Position numbers and translations under genes: made by a program. The notes under the pieces were generated by a model. It ran no database searches, was not told where the DNA came from, and saw nothing but the letters and a program-made list of their open reading frames with translations. Below, piece by piece: positions 25,170 through 32,498 of a DNA stretch of 50,964 bases (positions are counted from its first letter, which is position 1; each line of letters begins with the position of its first letter). Source of the stretch: Paracoccaceae bacterium (lineage in GTDB: Bacteria; Pseudomonadota; Alphaproteobacteria; Rhodobacterales; Rhodobacteraceae); assembly GCA_026419405.1 (NCBI GenBank), contig JANZZL010000131.1, positions 1 through 50,964 of the forward strand. The letters are read 5' to 3'.

Positions 25170-25942
25170 CGGCGGCGCTTGCCGACCTCGTCGGAATCGG
25201 TCAGGCGGGCCTCGCCGCCTGGTTCGCGGTGTTCCTGCGCGTCGGCGCCGTGATGGCGGTGCTGCCCGCCTTCGGCGAGCAGGCGGTGCCGGCGCGGGTG
25301 CGGCTGGCGCTGGCGCTGGCCTTCACCTGCGTCGTCGCCCCGGCCGCCCCTGCCCTGCCGCTCGACGGCCCGGCGGCCGCGGTCGGGCGGGCGCTGGCCG
25401 CCGAGGTCCTTTCGGGCCTGCTGCTCGGGCTCGGGCTGCGGCTCTTCGTGCTGGCGCTGCAGACCGCCGGAGCGATCGCGGCGCAGGCGACCTCCCTTGC
25501 GCAGATCTTCGGCGGCAGCGCAGGCGTGGATCCGCAGCCGGCCATCGCGCATGCGCTCACCATCGGGGGGCTCGCGCTTGCGGTGCTCGCCGACCTGCAC
25601 GTCCGCGCCGCCGAGGCGATGATCGCCTCCTACGACGCCCTGCCGCCGGGGATGCTGCCGCACGCCGGCCTGGTCGCGACCTGGGGCACGTTCCGCGTCG
25701 CCGATGCCTTCGCGCGGGGCTTCAGCCTCGCCGCGCCCTTCGTCGCGGCGTCGCTGGTCTACAACGTCGCGCTCGGCGTCATCAACCGGGCGATGCCGCA
25801 GCTGATGGTCGCCTTCGTCGGCGCCCCGGCGCTCACCCTCGGGGGTCTCGCGCTCTTCGCGTTCGCCGCGCCTGCGCTGCTCGAGGTCTGGCGCGCGGCG
25901 CTCGGCACCTACCTCGCCGATCCGCTCGGGGCCGGCCCGTGA
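25166..25942 (+). CDS. fliR: Flagellar export protein FliR
   Basis: A 258-aa protein with about six membrane helices. Family features are FLRVGAVMAVLPAFGEQAVPARVRLALALA at the start, GAIAAQATSLAQIFGG in the middle, and a late VAASLVYNVALGVINRAMPQL. FliR builds the export gate with FliP and FliQ. The ATG overlaps the flhA stop (ATGA) and its own stop overlaps the GTG of flhB, giving a tightly coupled flhA-fliR-flhB block. Confidence 0.94.
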   Translation: MTAALADLVGIGQAGLAAWFAVFLRVGAVMAVLPAFGEQAVPARVRLALALAFTCVVAPAAPALPLDGPAAAVGRALAAEVLSGLLLGLGLRLFVLALQTAGAIAAQATSLAQIFGGSAGVDPQPAIAHALTIGGLALAVLADLHVRAAEAMIASYDALPPGMLPHAGLVATWGTFRVADAFARGFSLAAPFVAASLVYNVALGVINRAMPQLMVAFVGAPALTLGGLALFAFAAPALLEVWRAALGTYLADPLGAGP

Positions 25943-27033
25943 GCGTGGCGGAGGAGGACGACAGCGGCGAGAAGCCGCACGACCCGACGCCGCGCCGGCT
26001 GGAGGAGGCGCGGCGCAAGGGCCAGATCCCGCGATCGCACGACCTGACGGCGGCCGGTGCCTGGGTCGGGCTGCTCGCGGCCTTCGTCGGCTTCGGGAGC
26101 TGGAGCGCGGAGCGGATCGGCAGCCTGTCGGCCGCCCTGATCGGCCAGGCCGACCGGCTGGCGCCGCTGCTGCTCGACGGCGGCGGCGGGCCGGCCGGCG
26201 GTGTGCTCGGCGCCGCCGCGGCCGGCGCGGCGCCGTGGCTCCTGCTGCCCGCGGCCGGTGCGGCCCTCTCGGTCGTCGCGCAGCGCGGCTTCGTCGTCAC
26301 CGCGGAGAACCTGGCGCCCCGGCTCTCGCGCATCTCGCCGCTGCAGGCCGCGCGGCAGAAGTTCGGACGGGCGGGCCTCTTCGAGTTCGCCAAGTCAACC
26401 CTCAAGCTCGCCCTCGTCGCGGCCGTGCTCGGCCTGCACCTTGCCCGCGAAGGCGAGGCGATCCTCGGCATGCTGCACCTGCCCGCCAACCTGGCGGCGG
26501 TGGAGACCGCGCGGCTCCTCGGCGGCTTCCTCGCGGTGGTGCTGGCGCTCGCCCTCGTGCTCGGCGCGCTCGACGCGCTCTGGCAACGGTTCGAGCATCT
26601 GCGGCGCAACCGCATGTCGCTGAAGGAGCTGCGCGACGAGGCGAAGGAGAGCGAGGGCGACCCGCACCTGCGGCAGGAGCGCCGCCGTCGCGGCGTCGAC
26701 ATCGCCACCAACCGGATGCTCGCCGAGGTGCCGAAGGCCGATGTCGTCATCGTCAACCCGACCCATTACGCCGTCGCCCTGAAGTGGAGCCGGAAGAAGG
26801 GCGCCGCCCCGGTCTGCGTCGCCAAGGGCGTGGACGAGATCGCGGCCCGGATCCGCGCGGCGGCAGCCGAGGCGGGCGTGCCGATCCACCGCGACCCGCC
26901 CACGGCGCGGGCGCTGCACGCGACGGTGGACCTCGGCCAGGAGATCCGCCCCGAACACTACCGCGCGGTCGCCGCCGCGATCCGCTTCGCGGAGCGGATG
27001 CGCGCCCGGGCGCGGACGGCGCGGCGGCGATGA
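25939..27033 (+). CDS. flhB: Flagellar export switch protein FlhB
   Basis: A 364-aa protein with four membrane helices and a cytoplasmic tail. The N-terminus EKPHDPTPRRLEEARRKGQIPRS is the FlhB signature. The self-cleavage site NPTH is intact at residues 273-276 (VNPTHYAVALKW). FlhB switches export from rod/hook to filament substrates. It starts with GTG overlapping the fliR stop; its stop overlaps the next ATG. Confidence 0.96.
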   Translation: MSVAEEDDSGEKPHDPTPRRLEEARRKGQIPRSHDLTAAGAWVGLLAAFVGFGSWSAERIGSLSAALIGQADRLAPLLLDGGGGPAGGVLGAAAAGAAPWLLLPAAGAALSVVAQRGFVVTAENLAPRLSRISPLQAARQKFGRAGLFEFAKSTLKLALVAAVLGLHLAREGEAILGMLHLPANLAAVETARLLGGFLAVVLALALVLGALDALWQRFEHLRRNRMSLKELRDEAKESEGDPHLRQERRRRGVDIATNRMLAEVPKADVVIVNPTHYAVALKWSRKKGAAPVCVAKGVDEIAARIRAAAAEAGVPIHRDPPTARALHATVDLGQEIRPEHYRAVAAAIRFAERMRARARTARRR

Positions 27034-27434
27034 CCGGTCGGGATCTCGCAGCGCTGCGTGGGCTCGCCGGGCTCGCCCGGCTGGTGCTCGATTCCGAACT
27101 GGTGGCGCTACGGAGGCGGCAGGAGGCGCTGGCGCGCACGCAGGCGCGCCTTGCCGACCTCGCGACCGCCGTCGAGCGGCAGGCCGCCATCGTCGCGCAG
27201 GACCTCGAGGCCCCCGTCGCGGGTCCGGTCCATGCGCGATGGGGGGCATGGGTCGAGGTGCGCCGGATCGAGCTCAACCGGCAGCTCGCCGTCGAGCGCG
27301 CCGAGGCGGAGGCCGCACGGCAGGCGGCGCGCGACGCCTTCGGCCGGGCCGAGGCGCTCCGCGGCATGCTCGAGGCCGAGACGAAGGCGGCGCGGAAGGC
27401 GGCGCTGGAGCGGGCTCGCCGCCGCGGCGGCTGA
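27030..27434 (+). CDS. Short coiled-coil protein after flhB, possible FliJ counterpart
   Basis: A 134-aa protein, almost entirely helical, with long heptad-like stretches (residues 20-55 and 85-130) and many Arg, Ala and Glu. No family motif is decisive. FliJ, the export chaperone escort that sits inside the FliI ring, has similar length and coiled-coil build and is otherwise missing here. That identity is inference from size, structure and operon place. The ATG overlaps the flhB stop (ATGA) and a hairpin follows at 27446. Confidence 0.65.
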   Translation: MTGRDLAALRGLAGLARLVLDSELVALRRRQEALARTQARLADLATAVERQAAIVAQDLEAPVAGPVHARWGAWVEVRRIELNRQLAVERAEAEAARQAARDAFGRAEALRGMLEAETKAARKAALERARRRGG

Positions 27435-27445
27435 GGCAGGGCGCC

Positions 27446-27471
27446 GGCAGGGCGGCGATGTGCCGCCTGCC
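27446..27471 (+). terminator. Hairpin ending the flhA operon
   Basis: GGCAGGGCGGC (27446-27456) pairs with GCCGCCTGCC (27462-27471) with one bulged G and a 5-nt loop, 12 nt after the last stop. No U tract follows. The rest of the 337-bp convergent spacer (27435-27771) holds a short tandem repeat and no gene. Confidence 0.5.
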
Positions 27472-27484
27472 GCGGCATCTCCGG

Positions 27485-27526
27485 CGCGGGCGGCACGGGG
27501 CGGGCGGCACGGCGCGGGCGGCGCGG
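27485..27526. repeat. Three 14-bp tandem repeats in a convergent spacer
   Basis: CGCGGGCGGCACGG, GGCGGGCGGCACGG and CGCGGGCGGCGCGG stand in tandem, each differing from the first by one base, between the flhA operon and the second fliL-family gene. Confidence 0.8.
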
Positions 27527-27771
27527 GGCCGGGGCGCCGAGGACGACCGCGCCCTGACCCCGTGCCGCAGGCGGGCACCGGGGTGTCCCGCCACCGTGGC
27601 GTTGACCGGCCCGACCGCGGCCGCGAGGGCGGCGGATGCGCTGCTCCGGCATCGTGGCCCGTGCCGCCCTGGTGCGCGGCACGGCGGGGGTGCCGAGGGC
27701 AGCCGGCAGGCGGGGCGCGGCCGGGGGCCGGCAACCGCCCTTCCCGGCACGCCGGGGCCGGGCGCGCGGGC

Positions 27772-28311
27772 TCAGCTGTCCTGCCGCATCATGTCGATGA
27801 TGAGCACGTCGGAGACGAGGCTGCCGAGAACCGACTGCGCCGCCTCGAGCAGCCCCGTGCGCAGGCTTCTGAGCGCGCTCGCGGCGGTGAAGTTGCCGTC
27901 GAAACCGCCCGCGTTCGCATGCGCGAACAGCACCTGGAGGAACGCGTCGCGCAGCTTGGGCTCGTGCGCGAAGACGGTCTCGCGCCCGCCTGCCGCGACC
28001 TCGAGGCTGACCGAGAGGACCACGAGCGACGTGACCCTTCCGTCGCCGACGACGGGCACGACGAACTGGTTGTTGAGCTTAACGAATTCCCGACCCGCGG
28101 CGGCGTCCGCCCCGGCCGCCGGGGCATGGCCGCCCTCCGCCGGCGCGGCGGCGCCTCCGGCCGGGGCGGCGCCCTCTTCCGCGCCGCCTCCCTCGGCGGG
28201 ACCTCCCGCCGCCGGCTCCGCCTCGGTCGGAGGGCGCAGCGCAAGTCCGGCGCCGACCCCGGCGCCGAGTCCGGCGAGCGCGAGGAGGACCGGCAGGAGC
28301 AGGCGCTTCAC
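27772..28311 (-). CDS. FliL-family protein, second copy, downstream of flgH
   Basis: A 179-aa protein with an N-terminal membrane segment (about residues 3-25), a Gly/Ala/Glu-rich linker to residue 70 and a FliL-like domain (EFVKLNNQFVVPVV, SLVVLSVSLEV, KLRDAFLQVLFAHA, LRTGLLEAAQSVLGSLVSDVLI). It is distinct from the fliL at 14212. It is the last gene of the flgB-to-flgH operon, 12 bp after flgH. The role is probably basal-body or stator related, by family. Confidence 0.72.
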   Translation of the reverse strand: MKRLLLPVLLALAGLGAGVGAGLALRPPTEAEPAAGGPAEGGGAEEGAAPAGGAAAPAEGGHAPAAGADAAAGREFVKLNNQFVVPVVGDGRVTSLVVLSVSLEVAAGGRETVFAHEPKLRDAFLQVLFAHANAGGFDGNFTAASALRSLRTGLLEAAQSVLGSLVSDVLIIDMMRQDS

Positions 28312-28323
28312 GGCCGGAGTTCC

Positions 28324-29049
28324 TCAGAACGGCAGCAGGATGTCGGCCACCTGCTGGCCGAGGCGGGGGTGCTGCACGTCGGTGATCTGACCCCGCCCGC
28401 CATAGGAGATCCGGGCCGCGGCGATCTTGTCGTAGGTGATCTCGTTCTGGCGCGTGATGTCGGTGGGGCGCACGTAGCCGGTGACGATCAGCTCCCGCAT
28501 CTCGAAGTTCACGCGCACTTCCTGCGAGCCCTCGATGCGCAGGACGCCGTTGGGGAGCACGTCGACGACGGTGGCCGCGATCCGCAGCGTCAGCTTCTCG
28601 CGCCGCCGCACCGCGCCCTCGCCGGAGGACGAGCCCGAGGAGGAGAAATCGACCGCCGGGTTCAGCGAGGCGCCTTCCGGCAGCGCCTCGTTGATCCGCT
28701 GCGGAATTCCGACGAGCGAGGGGATCGCCATCCGCTCGCGCCCGTTGCGGGAACGTTCGGAGCTGTTCGAGATCTCCGCGCGCTCGTCGATCTCGATGAC
28801 CACGGTGAGGATGTCGCCGCGCGTCGCGGCGCGCCGGTCGCCGAGCAGGGACTGGCGGCTCGCGTTCCAGAGCGAGGCCTGGTCCTCCGGCGGCTCCTCG
28901 GTCGCCGGGAAGGCGGCGTTGGTCATCGCGTAGTATTCGTTGCTGCCCTCGGTCGGCGTGAATTCCGGGGCCCGACCGACCTGGTCGAGCCGGCCGCAGG
29001 CCGCGAGCGCGGCGAGCGCGAGGATGCAGAGGCGGGCAGACTGGTGCAT
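28324..29049 (-). CDS. flgH: Flagellar L-ring lipoprotein FlgH
   Basis: A 241-aa outer-membrane ring lipoprotein. The signal ends in LAACG with the lipobox Cys near residue 18. Family features are SLWNASRQSLLGDRRAATRGDILTV, the Ser-rich segment followed by VRRREKLTLRIAATVVDVLPNGVLRIEGSQEV, and the C-terminal RQNEITYDKIAAARISYGGRGQITD. The ATG at 29049 has GAGG seven bases upstream. Confidence 0.95.
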   Translation of the reverse strand: MHQSARLCILALAALAACGRLDQVGRAPEFTPTEGSNEYYAMTNAAFPATEEPPEDQASLWNASRQSLLGDRRAATRGDILTVVIEIDERAEISNSSERSRNGRERMAIPSLVGIPQRINEALPEGASLNPAVDFSSSGSSSGEGAVRRREKLTLRIAATVVDVLPNGVLRIEGSQEVRVNFEMRELIVTGYVRPTDITRQNEITYDKIAAARISYGGRGQITDVQHPRLGQQVADILLPF

Positions 29050-29059
29050 GGATCGGACC

Positions 29060-29503
29060 TCATGAGCCGGACAGGGCGCCGACCGCGACCCGGCCGTCGG
29101 CCTCGACGGTGCCGGTGACGGTCGTGCGCGACGACAGGTTGAGCACGCGGATGCGGTCGCCGGGGCCGCCGCGGCCGAGCGACCGCCCCTCGGCGGTGAT
29201 CGTGAGCCCGCCGCGGCGGAAGACGAGGACGACGAGCGCATTGCGCTCGACGACCGCCGCCGGGCCGAGATCGGAGGGCCGGATCGGCCGGCCCTCGTAG
29301 AGCATGGCGCGGGCCTCGAGCCCCACCGCCTCGTCGGGGTGGCGGAGCGCGCCGGGCACCTCACCCTCGACCACGGCGACGTCGCCGGGCGTCAGGACGG
29401 TCTGCGCGCGCAGGGTCCGCGCCGCGACGAGGGTCTCGGCCGGGGCGGCCGAGGCGCCGAGCGCCGCCGCTGCGGCGATCAGGGCAGGAAGGCGCGCGCG
29501 CAT
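29060..29503 (-). CDS. flgA: P-ring assembly chaperone FlgA
   Basis: A 147-aa periplasmic protein with a signal peptide (about residues 1-22, ending APAE) and an SAF-type fold (LVAARTLRAQTVLTPGDV, then YEGRPIRPSDLGP and RNALVVLVFRRGGLTITAEG). This is the short alphaproteobacterial form; the E. coli protein is longer. It helps FlgI assemble the P ring. It lies between flgG and flgH with small gaps. Confidence 0.88.
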   Translation of the reverse strand: MRARLPALIAAAAALGASAAPAETLVAARTLRAQTVLTPGDVAVVEGEVPGALRHPDEAVGLEARAMLYEGRPIRPSDLGPAAVVERNALVVLVFRRGGLTITAEGRSLGRGGPGDRIRVLNLSSRTTVTGTVEADGRVAVGALSGS

Positions 29504-29505
29504 CG

Positions 29506-30291
29506 TCAGCGGATCTGCGTCGTGGCGCCGAGCATCTGGTCGGCGGCGGTGATCACCTTGGCGTTGAGCTCGTAGCCGCGCTGCGCCTCGATCAGGTCGG
29601 TCAGCTCCTTGACGGGGTCGACCGCGCTTTCCTCGAGGTAGCCCTGCCGCAGGGTGCCGAGCCCGTCGACGCCCGGCACCGAGACCTGCGGCGGGCCCGA
29701 GGCCGGCGTCTCGAGGAACAGGTTCGAGCCGATCGCCTCGAGCCCCTTCTCGTTCGAAAAGCCGGCAAGCGTGATCTGGCCGAGCAGTTCGGGGTCCACC
29801 CGGTCGCTGAAGTAGGCGTAGACCTGGCCATCGGCATTGATCGAGATGGAACGCGCCTCGGGCGGGATGGTGATGTCGGGCACCACCGGGTAGCCGTCGG
29901 AGGTGACGACCTGGCCCTCGGCCGATCGCTTCAGGCCCCCGTCGCGGGTATAGGCGGAAATGCCGGAGGGCAGACGCACCTCGATGTAGCCGTGACCGTC
30001 GATCGCGAGATCGAGGTCGCCGCCGGTCGCGGCGAGGGTGCCCTGCGCGACGAGCAGCGTCACCGCCGCCGGCCGCACACCGAGGCCGAGCTGGACGCCG
30101 GTCGGCACCACGGTGCCGTCGGCCGCGTTGATCGTGCCGGCCCGGGTGGCCTGCTGGTAGTGCAGGTCGGCGAATTCGGCCCGGCGGGCGTTGTAGCCCG
30201 TGGTCGACATGTTGGCGAGGTTGTTCGAGATCACCTCGACGCGCATGGCCTGGGCGCTCATTCCGGTGGCGGCGATCGACAGGGCGCGCAT
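29506..30291 (-). CDS. flgG: Distal rod protein FlgG
   Basis: A 261-aa rod protein with N-terminus MRALSIAATGMSAQAMRVEV and ISNNLANMSTTGYNARRAEF, and C-terminus DLIEAQRGYELNAKVITAADQML. These are the FlgG signatures. The protein is exported and forms the distal rod. It is encoded between flgF and flgA. Confidence 0.95.
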   Translation of the reverse strand: MRALSIAATGMSAQAMRVEVISNNLANMSTTGYNARRAEFADLHYQQATRAGTINAADGTVVPTGVQLGLGVRPAAVTLLVAQGTLAATGGDLDLAIDGHGYIEVRLPSGISAYTRDGGLKRSAEGQVVTSDGYPVVPDITIPPEARSISINADGQVYAYFSDRVDPELLGQITLAGFSNEKGLEAIGSNLFLETPASGPPQVSVPGVDGLGTLRQGYLEESAVDPVKELTDLIEAQRGYELNAKVITAADQMLGATTQIR

Positions 30292-30300
30292 GGGGCCTCC

Positions 30301-31017
30301 TCAGCGGGCGAAGCTGCGCAGGACGGCGCGGATGCGCTCATCCTCGCGGTCGAGGAAGGTCTGGCCGAGCTCGTAGGCGCGGCTGACCTCGATCATCCGG
30401 GTGATCTCGGAGACCGCGGAGACGTTCGAGCCCTCGAGGAAGCCCTGCACGAGCCTGGGTTCCGCCACCGGCTCCCAGCCACCGGGGGCGGCGAAGCGCG
30501 TCCCGTGCTCGCGCACGAGCCGGAGGGGATCGAGCGGCCGGAACACGCCGATCTCGGCGATCGGTTGGCCGTCGGCCGAGAGCGTGCCGTCGGACCCCAG
30601 CGCGACGGACCGCGCGCCCGGCGGCACGAAGACCGGTGCGCCGCCCGCATCGAGAAGCTGCGCTCCGTCGGCGGTCAGGAGCTGGCCCTCCGGCCCGGGG
30701 GTGAAGGCCCCGGCGCGCGTCAGCCGCTCGCCCTCGGGCGTCATCACGAGGAAGAAGCCCTCGCCCTCGATGGCGAAGTCGTAGGTGCCGCCGGTGCGCT
30801 CGAGCGGACCCTGCCGTTCGTCGGTCAGGCGCGCGGCGGCGTCGGCCATCGACAGCGAGGGGCCGCCGTCGTCGGATCGCGCGACATGCTCGGCGAAGAT
30901 CACGCCCTCGCGCCGGTAGCCGGTGGTGGAGAGGTTGGCGATGTTGTTCGCCACCGTCTGCATCTCGCGCAGGAGGCCGGCCTGGCGCGTCAGGGTCACG
31001 TAGCCCGCGTTGTCCAT
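30301..31017 (-). CDS. flgF: Rod protein FlgF
   Basis: A 238-aa rod protein. The N-terminus has LTRQAGLLREMQTVANNIANLSTTGYRREGVIF and the C-terminus MIEVSRAYELGQTFLDREDERI. Length and the central YDFAIEGEGFFLVMTP agree with FlgF. It links the proximal to the distal rod. It lies 3 bp after fliQ and 9 bp before flgG. Confidence 0.93.
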   Translation of the reverse strand: MDNAGYVTLTRQAGLLREMQTVANNIANLSTTGYRREGVIFAEHVARSDDGGPSLSMADAAARLTDERQGPLERTGGTYDFAIEGEGFFLVMTPEGERLTRAGAFTPGPEGQLLTADGAQLLDAGGAPVFVPPGARSVALGSDGTLSADGQPIAEIGVFRPLDPLRLVREHGTRFAAPGGWEPVAEPRLVQGFLEGSNVSAVSEITRMIEVSRAYELGQTFLDREDERIRAVLRSFAR

Positions 31018-31020
31018 CGC

Positions 31021-31287
31021 TCAGCTCCCCGCGATCAGCGGAACCAGCGTTCCGGTCCAGAAGCCGGTCAGCGTCTCGGTCATGAAGCCCATCGAGAGCC
31101 AGAACACGGCCAGCATGGCCGCGAGCTTCGGCACGAAGGTGAGCGTCATCTCCTGGATCGAGGTCAGCGCCTGGAAGAGGCCGACGGCGATGCCGGCGAC
31201 GAGCGCGACCGTCAGCAGGGGCGTGGATACCACCACCGAGATCCAGAGGCCCTGGCGGAGCGTGTCGTAGAAGACGGCGGCGTCCAT
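31021..31287 (-). CDS. fliQ: Flagellar export protein FliQ
   Basis: An 88-aa protein with two membrane helices and the family motifs VVVSTPLLTVALVAGIAVGLFQALTSIQEMTLTFVPKL. FliQ is part of the export gate with FliP and FliR. Its ATG overlaps the fliE stop by one base (TGATG arrangement). Confidence 0.95.
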   Translation of the reverse strand: MDAAVFYDTLRQGLWISVVVSTPLLTVALVAGIAVGLFQALTSIQEMTLTFVPKLAAMLAVFWLSMGFMTETLTGFWTGTLVPLIAGS

Positions 31288-31586
31288 CAGACCGGCATCC
31301 TCAGGATTTCCTGGTAGGCCTCGACGACCTTGTCGCGCACCGTGACCGCCGTCTCGACGGCAAGCTCGGTCTGGGCGAGCGCCTGGACGAGGGCATAGGG
31401 GTCGGCGTCGCCGGTCATTGCGGCCCTGGCGGCGCGCTCGCCCTGGCGCAGCGTCTCGGCGAAGTCCTGCGCGAGGCGGCCGAATGCCTCGCCTGCGCCC
31501 GGGGCGGCGGCGTCTCGCGCGCCCGGCTGGGTCGCCGGGCGCGCCTGCTGGTAGAGCTGTGCTGCGTAGGAGGATCTCACGTCCAT
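31287..31586 (-). CDS. fliE: Hook-basal body adaptor FliE
   Basis: A 99-aa protein joining the MS ring to the rod. The C-terminal half carries the FliE pattern: DFAETLRQGERAARAAMTG, VQALAQTELAVETAVTVRDKVVEAYQEILRMPV. It sits between flgC and fliQ as in other alphaproteobacteria. Confidence 0.92.
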   Translation of the reverse strand: MDVRSSYAAQLYQQARPATQPGARDAAAPGAGEAFGRLAQDFAETLRQGERAARAAMTGDADPYALVQALAQTELAVETAVTVRDKVVEAYQEILRMPV

Positions 31587-31598
31587 TCTGGCGTTCTC

Positions 31599-31991
31599 CT
31601 ATCGGCGGAGAAGCTCGATCAGGGCGGATTGCATCTGCCGCGCCTGGTCGAACATCCTGAGGTTCGCCTCGTAGCTGCGCTGCGCTTCGCGCGCGTCAGC
31701 GATCTCGACCACCAGATCGACATTCGAGCCGTCGTAGTGGCCGGTTTCGTCCGCCAGCGGGTGGCTGGGGTCGTAGATCCGCGCAAGCGCGGAATCGTCG
31801 AGCATGACCGGGCCGGTCTCGACCCGCCCGGTGCGCCGGCCGGCCTCGATCTCCTCGGCGAAGCTGACGAGCTTGCGGTGGTAGCCGGGCGTATCGGCGT
31901 TGGCGATGTTCTCGGAGACATGGCGCAGCCGCGATGCCTGGGCCTGCATCCCGCTGGCCGAGAGGGCGAGGGTCCTGGCGAGGTCGCTCAT
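31599..31991 (-). CDS. flgC: Proximal rod protein FlgC
   Basis: A 130-aa rod protein. The N-terminus LALSASGMQAQASRLRHVSENIANADTPGYHRK and C-terminus NVDLVVEIADAREAQRSYEANLRMFDQARQMQSALIELLRR fit FlgC. It is the second gene of the flgB operon. Confidence 0.95.
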   Translation of the reverse strand: MSDLARTLALSASGMQAQASRLRHVSENIANADTPGYHRKLVSFAEEIEAGRRTGRVETGPVMLDDSALARIYDPSHPLADETGHYDGSNVDLVVEIADAREAQRSYEANLRMFDQARQMQSALIELLRR

Positions 31992-32004
31992 CGTTCAGGC
32001 GCTC

Positions 32005-32403
32005 CTAGCGGGGCCGGCCGAGGCTGGTGCGCAGCACGCCGAGGGCATTCTGGTAGATCGAGAGCGCCAGCTCGTGCTGGTGGCGCACCTCGGCGGCCTT
32101 CATCATCTCCGTCTCGAGGGAGACGCCGTTGCCGTTGGGCGAGTCGGCGCCCGGAACAGGCCGGGGGCGCGCCTCGCCGGCCGCCTCGGCGCCGGGGCCG
32201 GCACCGAGATGGCCGGGCCGGGTGGCCCGGAGCGCGAAATCGGTCCCGGCGTCGCGCCAGACCTCGGCGAAGGTCGGAAGGTCGGAAGGTCGGTAACCCG
32301 GCGTGTCGGCATTGGCGATGTTGCGGGCGATGGCGGACTGGCGGGCGGCGGCATGGGCCGCCATGGCCTGCGCCTGCCGCATCACCTCCAGCCTCTCGAA
32401 CAT
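32005..32403 (-). CDS. flgB: Proximal rod protein FlgB
   Basis: A 132-aa rod protein with ARQSAIARNIANADTPGYRPSDLPTF near the start and the C-terminal TEMMKAAEVRHQHELALSIYQNALGVLRTSLGR. It opens the operon flgB-flgC-fliE-fliQ-flgF-flgG-flgA-flgH-fliL2 and is divergent from fliI. Confidence 0.95.
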   Translation of the reverse strand: MFERLEVMRQAQAMAAHAAARQSAIARNIANADTPGYRPSDLPTFAEVWRDAGTDFALRATRPGHLGAGPGAEAAGEARPRPVPGADSPNGNGVSLETEMMKAAEVRHQHELALSIYQNALGVLRTSLGRPR

Positions 32404-32430
32404 CGGGATTCTCCCGCCAGGTCGCTGCCT

Positions 32431-32445
32431 TCAACCAAGGCTTAA
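32431..32445. promoter_or_regulatory. CtrA-like half-site pair in the flgB/fliI divergent promoter
   Basis: TCAA-N7-TTAA on the plus strand (TTAA-N7-TTGA on minus), one mismatch from the CtrA consensus, in the 95-bp spacer between flgB and fliI. Confidence 0.45.
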
Positions 32446-32498
32446 GGGCGATTCCTTTAGAAACGGTTGCGCGCAGAAGGCGCCGGATCGGAGGCAGG

